From: Victivallaceae bacterium
GTDB taxonomy: Bacteria > Verrucomicrobiota > Lentisphaeria > Victivallales > Victivallaceae
Direction: 5' to 3'
Assembly (NCBI GenBank): GCA_024405735.1
Contig: JAKSOF010000002.1
Span: 62,001-126,000, forward strand
DNA: 64,000 bases
Shown here: one piece after another, positions 1-7,870 of the stretch
How the letters are laid out: the number at the start of each line of letters is the position of its first letter
Numbering within the stretch: position 1 is the stretch's first letter
Translations under genes and position numbers: made by a program
Notes under the pieces: model-generated
Seen by the model: only the letters and a program-made list of their open reading frames with translations
What the model was told of the DNA's origin: nothing
The model's database searches: none

Positions 1-39
1 GATCCCCCGTTTCCGGAAAAAACTTTGATATGACGGATT

Positions 40-68
40 TTGGCATAGGTGCCGTATTACATTATGAA
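40..68 (+). promoter_or_regulatory. Candidate promoter of the two-small-protein unit
   Basis: TTGGCA and TATGAA are separated by exactly 17 bases. The spacing matches the other promoters in this window, though the -10 box is weaker. It precedes a short hairpin (GCGGG/CCCGC, 76-92) and the small ORF at 115. Confidence 0.45.
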
Positions 69-114
69 CAAAGCAGCGGGAATTTTGCCCGCAACAAAAA
101 AAGGAGGCGACAAA

Positions 115-192
115 ATGATGGAGTTCCTCGGGATGTGTTTTATCGTGACTATGGGGATCTTGTACGGACGCCGCAAGGCGGCGCGGGAATAA
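115..192 (+). CDS. Tiny single-span membrane protein (25 aa)
   Basis: The ATG at 115 follows a near-perfect Shine-Dalgarno (AAGGAGG from about 101), which is the main reason to believe this very short ORF. The product has a hydrophobic stretch at about residues 3-18 and then a basic tail (GRRKAARE), as expected of a single-span inner-membrane peptide with a cytosolic C-terminus. A second ORF of the same design starts 25 bases downstream; both carry a pattern of F, two aliphatic residues, glycine, then GR. With the promoter at 40-68 and the terminator at 324-370 they form a self-contained unit of about 300 bases. I do not recognise the family. Peptides this small are invisible to most gene callers, and expression is unproven. 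Confidence 0.5.
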   Translation: MMEFLGMCFIVTMGILYGRRKAARE

Positions 193-217
193 CCAAAAAA
201 AAGAAAGGATCGGAAAA

Positions 218-310
218 ATGTTGAGACTTTTCGGTTACGGAATGCTTTTTGTCATCGGAGTCTATCTCGGTCGGCACTGGGATGAGATCGACAGCTGTTC
301 AGGGTATTAA
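218..310 (+). CDS. Tiny single-span membrane protein (30 aa)
   Basis: The ATG at 218 is preceded by a purine-rich ribosome-binding site (GAAAGGATCGG, 205-215). The product has a hydrophobic segment at about residues 3-17 ending in LGRH, followed by an acidic tail with one cysteine (DEIDSC). It resembles the peptide encoded at 115-192 in length, membrane segment and the GR boundary, so the two may be paralogues. The stop codon at 308-310 lies 13 bases before the terminator hairpin of repeat copy 1, so the unit ends here. Function is unknown; possibilities include a membrane-stress peptide or a small subunit of a membrane complex. Confidence 0.5.
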   Translation: MLRLFGYGMLFVIGVYLGRHWDEIDSCSGY

Positions 311-320
311 AGGAGAAAAC

Positions 321-656
321 TCGGGGGCTGTTGCAAAACCACGAAAAAGTTTTGCAACAGCCCCTTTTTTGTATCATCACGCTTTGATGCGATGGGTGCA
401 CGAGGGGCTGATTTCGCCCCTCGTGGCTCCCTCAACCAGCCACAGGCTGGATTTTGTACCTGCCGCGGATATTTGCGGATGATCGTTTTGTCCGCGCTTT
501 CAACGAATATCTCCGCAAATCTCCGCGGTCGCCTATATTTGTTACTGCAAATAAAAGTTGAGGTCCACGCGGGCTAATGCTCCGCTTTACGCTTCCGTCT
601 TCGCCAAGGCTACGCCGTGACAAGCCGCCCGCCCGACTGCTTGATGTGCGATACGC
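321..656 (+). repeat. Dispersed structured repeat, copy 1
   Basis: First of three related elements in the window (others at 26519 and 58971), all on the plus strand and all beginning within about 25 bases of a stop codon. In order: a terminator hairpin with T-tract (324-370); a perfect 9-bp hairpin at 400-424 with loop TGATTTC; a 6-bp hairpin at 436-450 (CCAGCC/GGCTGG); then a long imperfect inverted repeat built from GCGGATATTTGCGGA and a near-complement about 40 bases later. The 3' part is mosaic: this copy has both the TCCGCTTTACGC block and a block ending in GCTACGCCGTGACAA, while the other copies have only one each. Weaker similarity to copy 2 continues to about 830. No protein reading is convincing. 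Confidence 0.85.
324..370 (+). terminator. Intrinsic terminator at the head of repeat copy 1
   Basis: A perfect 16-bp stem (324-339 with 349-364, starting GGGGCTGTTGC) with a 9-base loop is followed by six T residues. It closes the small-protein unit that begins at 40. Confidence 0.9.
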
Positions 657-858
657 CCTACTCCAATGCTTATCTCGCGTACATCGCCGCGAAATCAAAG
701 CCAAAACGGACGATAACGGACAATTAGCGTGAAAAAGAAAAGGACAAAATCACGTAATGATGATGCGTCCGTTTTGTCCGTAAAAGTCCGTTGAGGATGA
801 CAACGCAGTTGCATTGCTACGCCGTGACAAACTGTCTGTTCGCAAAAATGATGATTTT
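657..858. other. Gene-free tail of repeat copy 1
   Basis: I see no supportable gene. The stretch contains GGACAAAA (742-749) complementary to TTTTGTCC (772-779), several copies of a GTCCGTT-like word, and at about 796-830 a segment resembling the end of repeat copy 2 (GATGACAACG followed by a CGCCGTGAC-like word). Confidence 0.5.
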
Positions 859-2928
859 TTACCTCACGCGCAGAATCAGCGGTGCGTAGCAGGGCAACGC
901 CTTTTCCACCACGACCCCTTTGTCGTTTGTCGTGAATTTGAGCGGCTTGTAGACGCCGTCGCCGTCGAGAAATTCAACGGAGGAAACTTTTTCATCGGTG
1001 CGCAGGTCGATCTCCGTCATCGCGTCGAAACTCAAATTGATGAGCGCGAGCAAGTATCCGCCCCGGTCGTGTTTCCCGCAGCGAAAATGCACCGGCTGTT
1101 CCTCACCGTTGTAGAATTTGATGAGTTCCGGATCGAGACGGCGGAAAATTTCAAGCAACAGCATTTTGACTTCCGGCATTTCGTCCGCAATACGGGATTT
1201 CCCGACGATCTGCGCTCGGGTGACGACCGTGCCGCCGTAAGGATTTTTATAGAGGATCGTTGCGGGGCCGGGCTTCGCGCCTTTGCCCTCCGTACCGGGC
1301 GCTTGCGTGAAGTGCCCCAATACTTCCGCCTTGGACGAAACTTCCGTCAAATTGGGCATCGTGCCATCGGAATGCAGCGGGAGCCGGTAAGTGCCGCCGA
1401 AACAGAGTTTTTCCACTCCGGGATAAAAGGTTTCGATTTTCGGCGTACAGCCGAGATAATCCGTCATTCCGCGCCGGGTGATCTCCAATGCGGCTTGTCC
1501 GTCGATGACCGCCTTGCCGCTTAAAATCTGTTTCAATTCATCGTCGGTCAACGCTTGGGCGATCGCGCCGTTGAGCATATAAACGCCTTGACCGGAAATG
1601 AATTCATATTGCGCGGGGATCCCGAATCGATTGAGCTGGGCGATCTGCATATCGAGCATATAACCGCCGACTCCCTCGCGCGCCCGCGCAGGATTGAAAC
1701 GCTTGCGGACATCGACGATCGGCGTGACGGGCCCCTGCCACGTCACGTGCGGCATTTCGAGAAGCAACGCATCGTAAAAGCGGCGGTTCGCCTTGACGAT
1801 CTCCTCGTAGCCCATATTGGAATCTTTGACTTCCTTGTTGAGCAAGTTGTCGAGCCAGAGTTCCGCCCCGGAAGCGCCGTAGAGGATCGCGCCGGTGATG
1901 TGGCTGTGCATGCTGATCGCGCTCTTGTTGTAGCGATGGCGACCGTAAGTGTCGGACTCGTCAAGAAGATAATCAACGCCTTCCGCCATTTTGGTGCGGT
2001 AAGCGCCAACGTACATCACGATGTTGAACTGCTGGGTTTCAAGTTCCAGATAGTTCGCGTTGTGAATGCGCATAAAGGAGGGGTTTTTTCCGGCGAGCGC
2101 ACGGGCGACCTCGCCGGAAAAGAGGTATTCCGCGCCGCCGGCGCAGATGCCGCACGGGATTGAGGAATCGACCTCGTCGATCGCATCGCGGATGAGTTTC
2201 GCATAACTGAGCAGTGTCGCCCGTCTTTCCGCCTCAAAAATTCTGACGCAGGGATCGTCCGCCGGGGCTTTTTCGAGATAGGAAACCAACTCTCGGTCGT
2301 TCGCGAATTTGCGCGGCATTTTGGCGTTGTAGATTTTCATATGCGACTTGCAGAAACATTCCGCGCCGTAGTCGCTGTTGTTGAGCAGACGGACGTCGTC
2401 GTCCATTAAAATGAAAGCCGGTTTTTCTTTGGCAAACAGGACGATGGAATCGTGAATGTGTTTGCGGAATTTCGGATCGAGCATACAGATACGGTAATTG
2501 AGTTCGCCTTTCTGATTGACGGCGTATTCCATCGGTTCATAGGGCAATGAGCCGACCGTCCACCCTTGTCCGACACTGCAGACAATCAGGATCCCGGCTT
2601 CGACTCCGGAACCCTCCAGACCTTTTTTCAACTCGCCGAAAGCCTTCGCGTCTTTGGCGACCTCCGCGGCGGTGACGCTTGGGTAAATGCCGAATTTGAA
2701 CGCCTTGCGATTGACATCGGTCGCCCTGATGAAGCGTTTCGCCTCGTTGATCATAAAAGGAACGTCATTCCGGTCAAAGAGCGTCACGCTCATGATATTC
2801 ATCTTTTTGCCGTCGGGATCGGCGAGAAGCGGCGAATTTTCCTTCGTCGGCTGAATCGACTTGGTTTCACATCCGGCGACGCCCAGCAACGCCGCCGTCA
2901 ATACGGCGTAACTCCATATTTTCCGCAT
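859..2928 (-). CDS. Glycosidase-like lipoprotein, tandem paralogue B (689 aa)
   Basis: The start chosen is the ATG at 2928, directly behind AGGAG on the minus strand; it gives 689 aa, exactly the length of its neighbour at 2990-5059. The N-terminus is a lipoprotein signal ending in the lipobox GVAGC. The next roughly 380 residues look like a TIM-barrel carbohydrate-active domain: an ILMDDD motif ends a strand and is followed by an ECFCKSH segment. A GATase-like domain follows, with a VIDGQAALEITRRG signature typical of beta-galactosidase trimerisation domains, then a C-terminal beta-sandwich. Family knowledge suggests an exported polysaccharide-degrading enzyme, but the substrate cannot be read and catalytic acids are not certain. 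A TATAAT at 2947-2952 could give it its own transcript; otherwise it is cotranscribed with the upstream copy. Confidence 0.8.
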   Translation of the reverse strand: MRKIWSYAVLTAALLGVAGCETKSIQPTKENSPLLADPDGKKMNIMSVTLFDRNDVPFMINEAKRFIRATDVNRKAFKFGIYPSVTAAEVAKDAKAFGELKKGLEGSGVEAGILIVCSVGQGWTVGSLPYEPMEYAVNQKGELNYRICMLDPKFRKHIHDSIVLFAKEKPAFILMDDDVRLLNNSDYGAECFCKSHMKIYNAKMPRKFANDRELVSYLEKAPADDPCVRIFEAERRATLLSYAKLIRDAIDEVDSSIPCGICAGGAEYLFSGEVARALAGKNPSFMRIHNANYLELETQQFNIVMYVGAYRTKMAEGVDYLLDESDTYGRHRYNKSAISMHSHITGAILYGASGAELWLDNLLNKEVKDSNMGYEEIVKANRRFYDALLLEMPHVTWQGPVTPIVDVRKRFNPARAREGVGGYMLDMQIAQLNRFGIPAQYEFISGQGVYMLNGAIAQALTDDELKQILSGKAVIDGQAALEITRRGMTDYLGCTPKIETFYPGVEKLCFGGTYRLPLHSDGTMPNLTEVSSKAEVLGHFTQAPGTEGKGAKPGPATILYKNPYGGTVVTRAQIVGKSRIADEMPEVKMLLLEIFRRLDPELIKFYNGEEQPVHFRCGKHDRGGYLLALINLSFDAMTEIDLRTDEKVSSVEFLDGDGVYKPLKFTTNDKGVVVEKALPCYAPLILRVR

Positions 2929-2989
2929 CGTAATCTCCTGTTTCAAATTATATCATCGGTATCGGGAAAGGGAAGTCCCCGCCGCTTTT

Positions 2990-5059
2990 TTACCGGACGC
3001 GCAGAATCAGCGGTGCGTAGCAGGGCAACGCCTTTTCCACCACGATCCCTTTGGCGTTTTTCGTGAAGTTGAGCGGCTTGTAGATGCCGTCGCCGTCGAG
3101 AAATTCGACGGAGGAAACTTTTTCAGTTGTGCGCAAGTCGATCTCCGTCATCGCGTCGAAACTTAAATTGACGAGCGCGAGCAAGTATCCGCCCCGGTCG
3201 TGTTTCCCGCAGCGCAAATGCACCGGCTGATCTTCGCCGATGTAAAACGGCACCAGCGCGGGATCGAGACGGCGGAACATTTTGACGTACAGGCGTTTGA
3301 GTTCCGGCCACTCGTCGTTGACGCGCGAAACGCCGACCGCCATTGCGCGGGTGACGACCGTGCCGCCGTAGGGATTTTTATAGACGATCATACCGGGACC
3401 GAGTTTCGCACCTTTGTTTTCCGCGCCCTCGCCGGGAATGATCCGCGTCCATATTTCCGCATCGGGGGAAACTTCCGTCAAATTGGGCACGCTCCCGTCG
3501 GATTCAAAGTAAATACGGTGCTTTTCGTCGCGGCACTCCTGTTCAAAATGCGGATAGATCTCCTCGACTTTCGGCAGACAGCCGAGGTAATCCGCCATAC
3601 CGCGCCGGGCGATCTCCAGCGCGGCATGACCGTCGACGACCGCCTTGCCGCTCAACACGGTTTTCAATTCCTGATCGGTCATCGCCTTGGCGATCTGGCG
3701 GTTGACAAGATAAACGCGGTTTCCGCCGATGAAATCGTACTGCGCGGGAATGCCGTAGCGGTTGAGTTGGAGCACCTGCATATCCATCACGAAACCGACG
3801 CCGCTTGTCGTATGAGTCGCATTGAAACGATCCCTTTCATTGATGATCGGCGTCGTCGGACCCTGCCACGCGACGTGCGCCATTTCGGCGAGAAGCGCGT
3901 CGTAAAAGGCGTGATGCTTTTTGACGATATCTTCGTATTCGCGGTTGGATTGTTGTACATCCTTGTTGAGCAGATTGTAAAGCCAGAGTTTCGCGCCGCT
4001 CATCCCGTAGAGGATGCCGCCCGTGATGTGACTGTGCATACTGACCGCGCTCTTGGAAAAACGATGGCGGTTGAGCGTATCGGATTCGTCGAGAATGTAA
4101 TCGACCTTGCCCGCCATTTTGGCGGCGTAGGCGCCGCGGTACATCACGATATTGAACTGCTGGGGTTCAAGTTCCTGAAAATTCGCATTGTGGATGCGCA
4201 AGAAGGATTCGTTTTTGCCGGCGAGTGCGCGGGCGATGTCGCCCGCCATGATGTTTTCCGCGCCGCCGGAGCAGTAACCGCACGGGATCGAGGGATCGAC
4301 CTCGTCGATCGCGTCGCGGATGAGTTTCGCATGGGAAAGCAGCGTTTCGCGCCGCACGGCTTCAAAAACTTTGACGCAGGGATCGTCCGCCGGGGCTTTT
4401 TCGAGATAGGCGACCAGTTCGCGGTCGCTGGCGAACTTGCGCGGCATTCGCTCGTTGTAGATTTTCATATGCGACTTGCAGAAACACTCCGCGCCGTAGG
4501 CGCTGTTGTTGACCTGCCGGAAATCGTCGTCCATCAAAAAGAAAGCGGGATGCCGTTTCGCAAAAATCACGATCGCATCGTGGATGTGTTTGCGGAATTT
4601 CGGGTCGCGCAGACACATCCGGTAATTGAGTTCACCCAATTGATTGACGGAATACTCCATCGGTTCGTAGAGTACTTTAAGACAGGTTTTCCACCCCTGA
4701 CCGACCGAAGTCGTGATGAGGATGCCGGGTTTGACGCCGGAATCTTTCAATCCCGCTTGCAATTTACCGAATGCTTCGGCATCCTCTGCCGTCTTTTCGA
4801 GACGGCGGCTCGGATAGATCATAAACAAATATGCGGGATGATCGACCGAAGTCGCGGCATAGGCGCGCTTGGCGTCCTCGACCATAAAGGGAATGGCATC
4901 GGGATAAAAATTGACGACGCTGATAAGTTTCATCTTTTTCGCGCCGGGATCGGCGAGAAGCGGCGAATTTTCCTTCGTCGGCTGAAGCGAGTTGGTTTCA
5001 CATCCGGCAACGCACAGCAACGCCGCCGTCAAAGCGGAGTGGATCCATCCTTTTTTCAT
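2990..5059 (-). CDS. Glycosidase-like lipoprotein, tandem paralogue A (689 aa)
   Basis: Same architecture and length as the protein at 859-2928: lipoprotein signal with lipobox CVAGC, TIM-barrel-like region with an MDDDFR motif and an ECFCKSH segment, a trimerisation-like domain with VVDGHAALEIARRG, and a nearly identical C-terminal tail (ALPCYAPLILRVR in both). Only 61 bases separate the genes, so this is a recent tandem duplication; the C-terminal third and the metal- or substrate-facing motifs are best conserved while the N-terminal 150 residues have diverged. A promoter lies at 5102-5130. Assignment as a glycoside hydrolase-like protein is inferred from domain order; an actual enzymatic activity is not demonstrated by the sequence. 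Confidence 0.8.
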   Translation of the reverse strand: MKKGWIHSALTAALLCVAGCETNSLQPTKENSPLLADPGAKKMKLISVVNFYPDAIPFMVEDAKRAYAATSVDHPAYLFMIYPSRRLEKTAEDAEAFGKLQAGLKDSGVKPGILITTSVGQGWKTCLKVLYEPMEYSVNQLGELNYRMCLRDPKFRKHIHDAIVIFAKRHPAFFLMDDDFRQVNNSAYGAECFCKSHMKIYNERMPRKFASDRELVAYLEKAPADDPCVKVFEAVRRETLLSHAKLIRDAIDEVDPSIPCGYCSGGAENIMAGDIARALAGKNESFLRIHNANFQELEPQQFNIVMYRGAYAAKMAGKVDYILDESDTLNRHRFSKSAVSMHSHITGGILYGMSGAKLWLYNLLNKDVQQSNREYEDIVKKHHAFYDALLAEMAHVAWQGPTTPIINERDRFNATHTTSGVGFVMDMQVLQLNRYGIPAQYDFIGGNRVYLVNRQIAKAMTDQELKTVLSGKAVVDGHAALEIARRGMADYLGCLPKVEEIYPHFEQECRDEKHRIYFESDGSVPNLTEVSPDAEIWTRIIPGEGAENKGAKLGPGMIVYKNPYGGTVVTRAMAVGVSRVNDEWPELKRLYVKMFRRLDPALVPFYIGEDQPVHLRCGKHDRGGYLLALVNLSFDAMTEIDLRTTEKVSSVEFLDGDGIYKPLNFTKNAKGIVVEKALPCYAPLILRVR

Positions 5060-5101
5060 TGAAATATCCCCTTTTTCAAATGCGCTTTTCAGTTTATGAT
5101 A

Positions 5102-5130
5102 AATATATCATAAGAAATAAAAAAAGCCAA
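5102..5130 (-). promoter_or_regulatory. Candidate promoter of the tandem lipoprotein genes
   Basis: On the minus strand TTGGCT and TATATT are spaced by 17 bases, ending about 40 bases before the ATG at 5059. It is divergent from the panE promoter at 5215-5242. Confidence 0.5.
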
Positions 5131-5214
5131 GACCAATAGTTCAAAATACCTGAAAAAATTTCCGCATCGGACGCAAAATCCTGCCGTGATTTGAAATAAC
5201 TTTCCGGGATCGGC

Positions 5215-5242
5215 TTGCATTTGTGCGGTTCGGCATTATATT
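5215..5242 (+). promoter_or_regulatory. Candidate promoter of panE
   Basis: TTGCAT and TATATT are separated by 16 bases; the panE start codon lies 32 bases after the -10 box. Confidence 0.55.
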
Positions 5243-5274
5243 TCAAGCGTCGACAATCAAACATAAGGTGTGAG

Positions 5275-6198
5275 ATGAAAGTACTGGTGATCGGAGCGGG
5301 GGCGGTCGGGCTTTATTTTTCGAGTCGGCTGGCGCAATCAGGAGCGGAAGTGGCGGTCGTTGCCCGCCGGGATTACGAGGTTGCCGTCCGGCAGGGCGGA
5401 TTTGAGATCACAAGCGACCGCGGAAAATTTTTCTTTTGTCCGTCGGAAATTCTGCGCGCGCCGGGGGAATACCGGGATATTGCCGATTGCGTGATCGTCG
5501 CGAGCAAACTGCTTCCCGGTGTGGACCGCGTGGCGATGTTGCGCGAATGCGTGCGCGACAGGCATACTGCGATCATGCTGATCGAAAACGGCATCGGTAT
5601 TGAAGACGAGGTCGCCGATGCGTTTCCCGGCAATGAATTGATCAGTACGGTCGCCTATATCGGGGGATCGCGCCCGGCTCCGGGGCGGGTATTGCAGACC
5701 GGAGCGGAAAAACTGGAATTCGGGCTTTATCCTTCCGGCATTTCGCCGTTGATGAAAGAACTTGCCGCATTGTGGGAAAATGCGGGTATCCACTGCACCT
5801 TGAAAGAGGAGATTTCGCTGACGCGCTGGAATAAACTCCTTTGGAATCTGCCCTACAACACGGTTTCCGTGCTTTCCGGCGGACTGGATACGCGGGAAAT
5901 CTGCGCGGACGACGAGTTGGACGCGCTTTGTTTCGATCTGATGCTGGAAACGGTCGCGGTCGCCAATGCGTGCAATGTCCCGCTGACGCAAAAACACGCG
6001 GAGGCGCAACGGGAGTTGACGCGGAATTTCCCGCCTTTCAAGACGAGTATGCTGCAGGACGTATTGAGTCACCGTCACGTCGAAGTCGAAGTGATTTTGG
6101 GCAATATGCTCCGTCTGGCGCGGCAACACAACATCGCGACGCCCAAAGCGCAGACGTGCTACGCCCTTTTGCGCGCTTTCGATAAGAAAATAAAATAA
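5275..6198 (+). CDS. panE: 2-dehydropantoate 2-reductase (ketopantoate reductase family)
   Basis: Reduces ketopantoate to pantoate with NADPH, a cytosolic step of pantothenate and coenzyme A synthesis. At 307 aa it fits the PanE/ApbA family. The N-terminus carries the Rossmann motif GAGAVG (residues 7-12), an ENG motif lies at 104-106, and the C-terminal helical domain has the expected catalytic-type lysine in RWNKL (K187) with N191 downstream. The ATG at 5275 is preferred over an upstream in-frame codon because it follows AAGGTGTGAG and lies downstream of the promoter, and because the Rossmann strand starts immediately. Other members of this family act on other 2-oxo acids, so the substrate is inferred. 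No other pantothenate gene is adjacent. Confidence 0.85.
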   Translation: MKVLVIGAGAVGLYFSSRLAQSGAEVAVVARRDYEVAVRQGGFEITSDRGKFFFCPSEILRAPGEYRDIADCVIVASKLLPGVDRVAMLRECVRDRHTAIMLIENGIGIEDEVADAFPGNELISTVAYIGGSRPAPGRVLQTGAEKLEFGLYPSGISPLMKELAALWENAGIHCTLKEEISLTRWNKLLWNLPYNTVSVLSGGLDTREICADDELDALCFDLMLETVAVANACNVPLTQKHAEAQRELTRNFPPFKTSMLQDVLSHRHVEVEVILGNMLRLARQHNIATPKAQTCYALLRAFDKKIK

Positions 6199-6219
6199 AA
6201 GATCCGGCGCGGCACATTT

Positions 6220-6381
6220 ATGACGCAGAAAGAAGTGATCCTGGAGGCATATCAAGCCGGATTGTCTTCCCGCGCCATCGCCGACCGGCTGATCCGCGTC
6301 TGCGGCATCGACGCCGTCAACGCGGAAAAAATCGTTGCCGCCTTTTGCCGGGCGCAAAAAGTCAAAAAAAAGCGATCTTGA
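6220..6381 (+). CDS. Small hypothetical protein (53 aa)
   Basis: An ATG 21 bases after the panE stop opens 53 codons. The product is predicted helical, with a segment (GLSSRAIADRLI) reminiscent of a short helix-turn-helix, and a lysine-rich end (KVKKKRS). The ribosome-binding site is weak, so translation might be coupled to panE. Its last 20 bases overlap tail-to-tail with the opposite-strand gene at 6362-6547. I do not recognise it. Confidence 0.45.
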   Translation: MTQKEVILEAYQAGLSSRAIADRLIRVCGIDAVNAEKIVAAFCRAQKVKKKRS

Positions 6382-6547
6382 GCAACGCGGCCGCGATCGC
6401 GACCACCGCGATCTCAAAAATCACCAGATAGACGATCGCGGAAATGATGACCGGCTTCGGGAAGTATTCCCTGATCTTCTTGTCCACGAAGGCATCACCC
6501 TCTTGCTGAAGCGCAGCCAGCGGATGAAATAATTTCCGTAAATTCAT
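6362..6547 (-). CDS. Small single-span membrane protein (61 aa)
   Basis: On the minus strand an ATG follows AAGGAGG at ideal spacing, and a promoter sits at 6572-6599, so this short gene has its own complete signals. The product has a charged, helical N-terminal half (KLFHPLAALQQEGDAFVDKK) and one long hydrophobic span at about residues 34-56, ending just before the C-terminus, as in a tail-anchored or single-pass inner-membrane protein. Family unknown. The 3' end overlaps the convergent gene at 6220-6381 by 20 bases. Confidence 0.7.
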   Translation of the reverse strand: MNLRKLFHPLAALQQEGDAFVDKKIREYFPKPVIISAIVYLVIFEIAVVAIAAALLKIAFF

Positions 6548-6571
6548 AATTTTCCTCCTTGTCGCGGTACT

Positions 6572-6599
6572 AATATACCTCCGTACATCCGATAATCAA
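6572..6599 (-). promoter_or_regulatory. Candidate promoter of the 61-aa membrane protein
   Basis: On the minus strand TTGATT and TATATT are separated by 16 bases, leaving a leader of about 20 bases that contains the strong AAGGAGG. Confidence 0.55.
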
Positions 6600-6667
6600 G
6601 ATGCAGAGACAAATTTTGTTTCTTCCGGCAAAAAACATGCAAACGACGGACTTCTGATGCGGAATGT

Positions 6668-6696
6668 TTGATTTTCCCGGCATTACGGAGTATATT
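6668..6696 (+). promoter_or_regulatory. Candidate promoter of the zinc-ribbon/PflX pair
   Basis: TTGATT and TATATT are separated by 17 bases. The -10 box ends only nine bases before the ATG at 6706, so the transcript would be nearly leaderless. Confidence 0.55.
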
Positions 6697-6705
6697 ATAT
6701 TTATT

Positions 6706-6930
6706 ATGAAATCGAAAATCATCATTAAAACTATGCCGGGATGTTCCGCGCCCGTGATCGCCTGTCCGGAGTGCGGGGAGATCCTTTCGCCCGCCGACAT
6801 CGAGGGCTTCTGGAAGTGCCCCTATTGCAATTTTTCATTTGACCGCGATGCCTTGCTGGAGGATTTCGTTGCCTCGCCGCTTCTGCAACGCTGGGCGGGC
6901 GCCGCTTACAGCAGATTGTTGCGTCCATGA
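6706..6930 (+). CDS. Zinc-ribbon protein (74 aa)
   Basis: The product has two CxxC knuckles (C20/C23 and C38/C41) separated by 14 residues, the layout of a small zinc ribbon. Its 3' end overlaps the radical SAM gene by four bases (ATGA), so translation is coupled and the two proteins probably work together. The ATG at 6706 has no Shine-Dalgarno and lies nine bases after the -10 box, suggesting a leaderless message; an alternative ATG at 6733 also lacks a ribosome-binding site. The N-terminal residues before the first knuckle (KIIIKTMPGC) are otherwise unremarkable. A specific role is not evident. Confidence 0.65.
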   Translation: MKSKIIIKTMPGCSAPVIACPECGEILSPADIEGFWKCPYCNFSFDRDALLEDFVASPLLQRWAGAAYSRLLRP

Positions 6931-7841
6931 GCGGCGCGTGCTTCGATTGTCCGCGCCGTTGCGGTGCGCTCCGTCCGGAATTGCCGGACAACGCTTCTTT
7001 GCTCCCCGGTATCTGCGCTTCGCCGCTTCAACCTGTCGTCGCCCGCGCCGGACTTCATTTCTGGGAGGAGCCTGTCATCAGCGGGACGCGCGGTTCCGGC
7101 ACGGTCTTTTTTTCCGGATGCAATCTCCGGTGCGTTTTTTGTCAGAATTTTGAGATCAGCGCGTTGCACAAAGGGAGCGTTATCACCGTCGCGCGCCTCA
7201 AGGAAATCTACCGCGACCTCATTTCGCAGGGAGCGCACAACATCAATCTCGTCACGCCGACGCACTTTTTGCGCGCCGTGCTGGCGAGTCTGGATGAAAA
7301 ACTCCCCGTTCCCGTCGTTTACAATTCCAACGGATATGAAGCCGTCGAAGCCTTGCGTCTTTTGGAGGGAAAAGTCCAAATCTATCTGCCCGACTTGAAA
7401 TATTTCGACGATGAACTGGCACGCCGTTACAGTCAGGCGCCGGATTACTTTGCGACGGCGACGCGCGCGATCGACGAGATGTTCCGCCAGACGGGACGTT
7501 ACGAGATCGGCGAAGACGGTTTGCTCAAACGCGGCGTCGTCATCCGGCATCTGGTTTTGCCGGGGCATCTCGCCGATTCGATGAAAATCATTGACTACGT
7601 GAAAAACCGTTTCCGCAAAGGCGATGTCCTTTTCAGTCTGATGCGGCAGTATCTTCCCTGCGGACGGGTGCTGAAAGGGGAATTCCCGGAGTTGAACCGC
7701 AAACTTAATTTCCGCGAGATCAGGCGTATCGAGGAGGCGCTTTTCCGTTCCGGCATCGAAGACGGCTTTTTGCAGGACGGCTGTGCCGCCGATGCGAAAT
7801 TCATCCCCGCCTTTGACGGGACGGGCGTCGCGCGCTCTTAA
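6927..7841 (+). CDS. PflX-like radical SAM protein
   Basis: 304 aa. The radical SAM signature CxxxCxxC lies at C65, C69 and C72 (CNLRCVFCQN). An additional cysteine set near the N-terminus (C5, C8, C12, C30) is typical of the COG1313 group of proteins related to pyruvate formate-lyase activating enzymes. Downstream motifs fit this group: NLVTPTHF, YNSNGYE, YLPDLKY and LVLPGH. These enzymes use a [4Fe-4S] cluster and S-adenosylmethionine to make a radical, but the partner of this subgroup is generally unknown, and no glycyl radical enzyme is nearby. The start codon lies inside the end of the zinc-ribbon gene. I call family membership with confidence and substrate not at all. Confidence 0.85.
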   Translation: MSGACFDCPRRCGALRPELPDNASLLPGICASPLQPVVARAGLHFWEEPVISGTRGSGTVFFSGCNLRCVFCQNFEISALHKGSVITVARLKEIYRDLISQGAHNINLVTPTHFLRAVLASLDEKLPVPVVYNSNGYEAVEALRLLEGKVQIYLPDLKYFDDELARRYSQAPDYFATATRAIDEMFRQTGRYEIGEDGLLKRGVVIRHLVLPGHLADSMKIIDYVKNRFRKGDVLFSLMRQYLPCGRVLKGEFPELNRKLNFREIRRIEEALFRSGIEDGFLQDGCAADAKFIPAFDGTGVARS

Positions 7842-7870
7842 AAAAATAATGGTGCGAAGCACTTAAAAAT

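Noticed and set aside
30-224. Plus-strand 64-codon frame overlapping the tiny membrane protein at 115
   Set aside because: Its start lies upstream of the likely transcription start and has no ribosome-binding site, whereas the overlapping 25-codon frame has a near-perfect one and a coherent membrane segment.
392-577. Short plus-strand frames within the repeats encoding a GADFAPR...GFCTCR-like peptide
   Set aside because: One frame stays open in all three copies, but stem complementarity explains conservation better, frame lengths differ, and there is no ribosome-binding site or consistent start.
3200-5062. Plus-strand open frame of 620 codons opposite the tandem lipoprotein
   Set aside because: Shadow of the minus-strand gene, which has a lipobox, a paralogue of identical length and a promoter.
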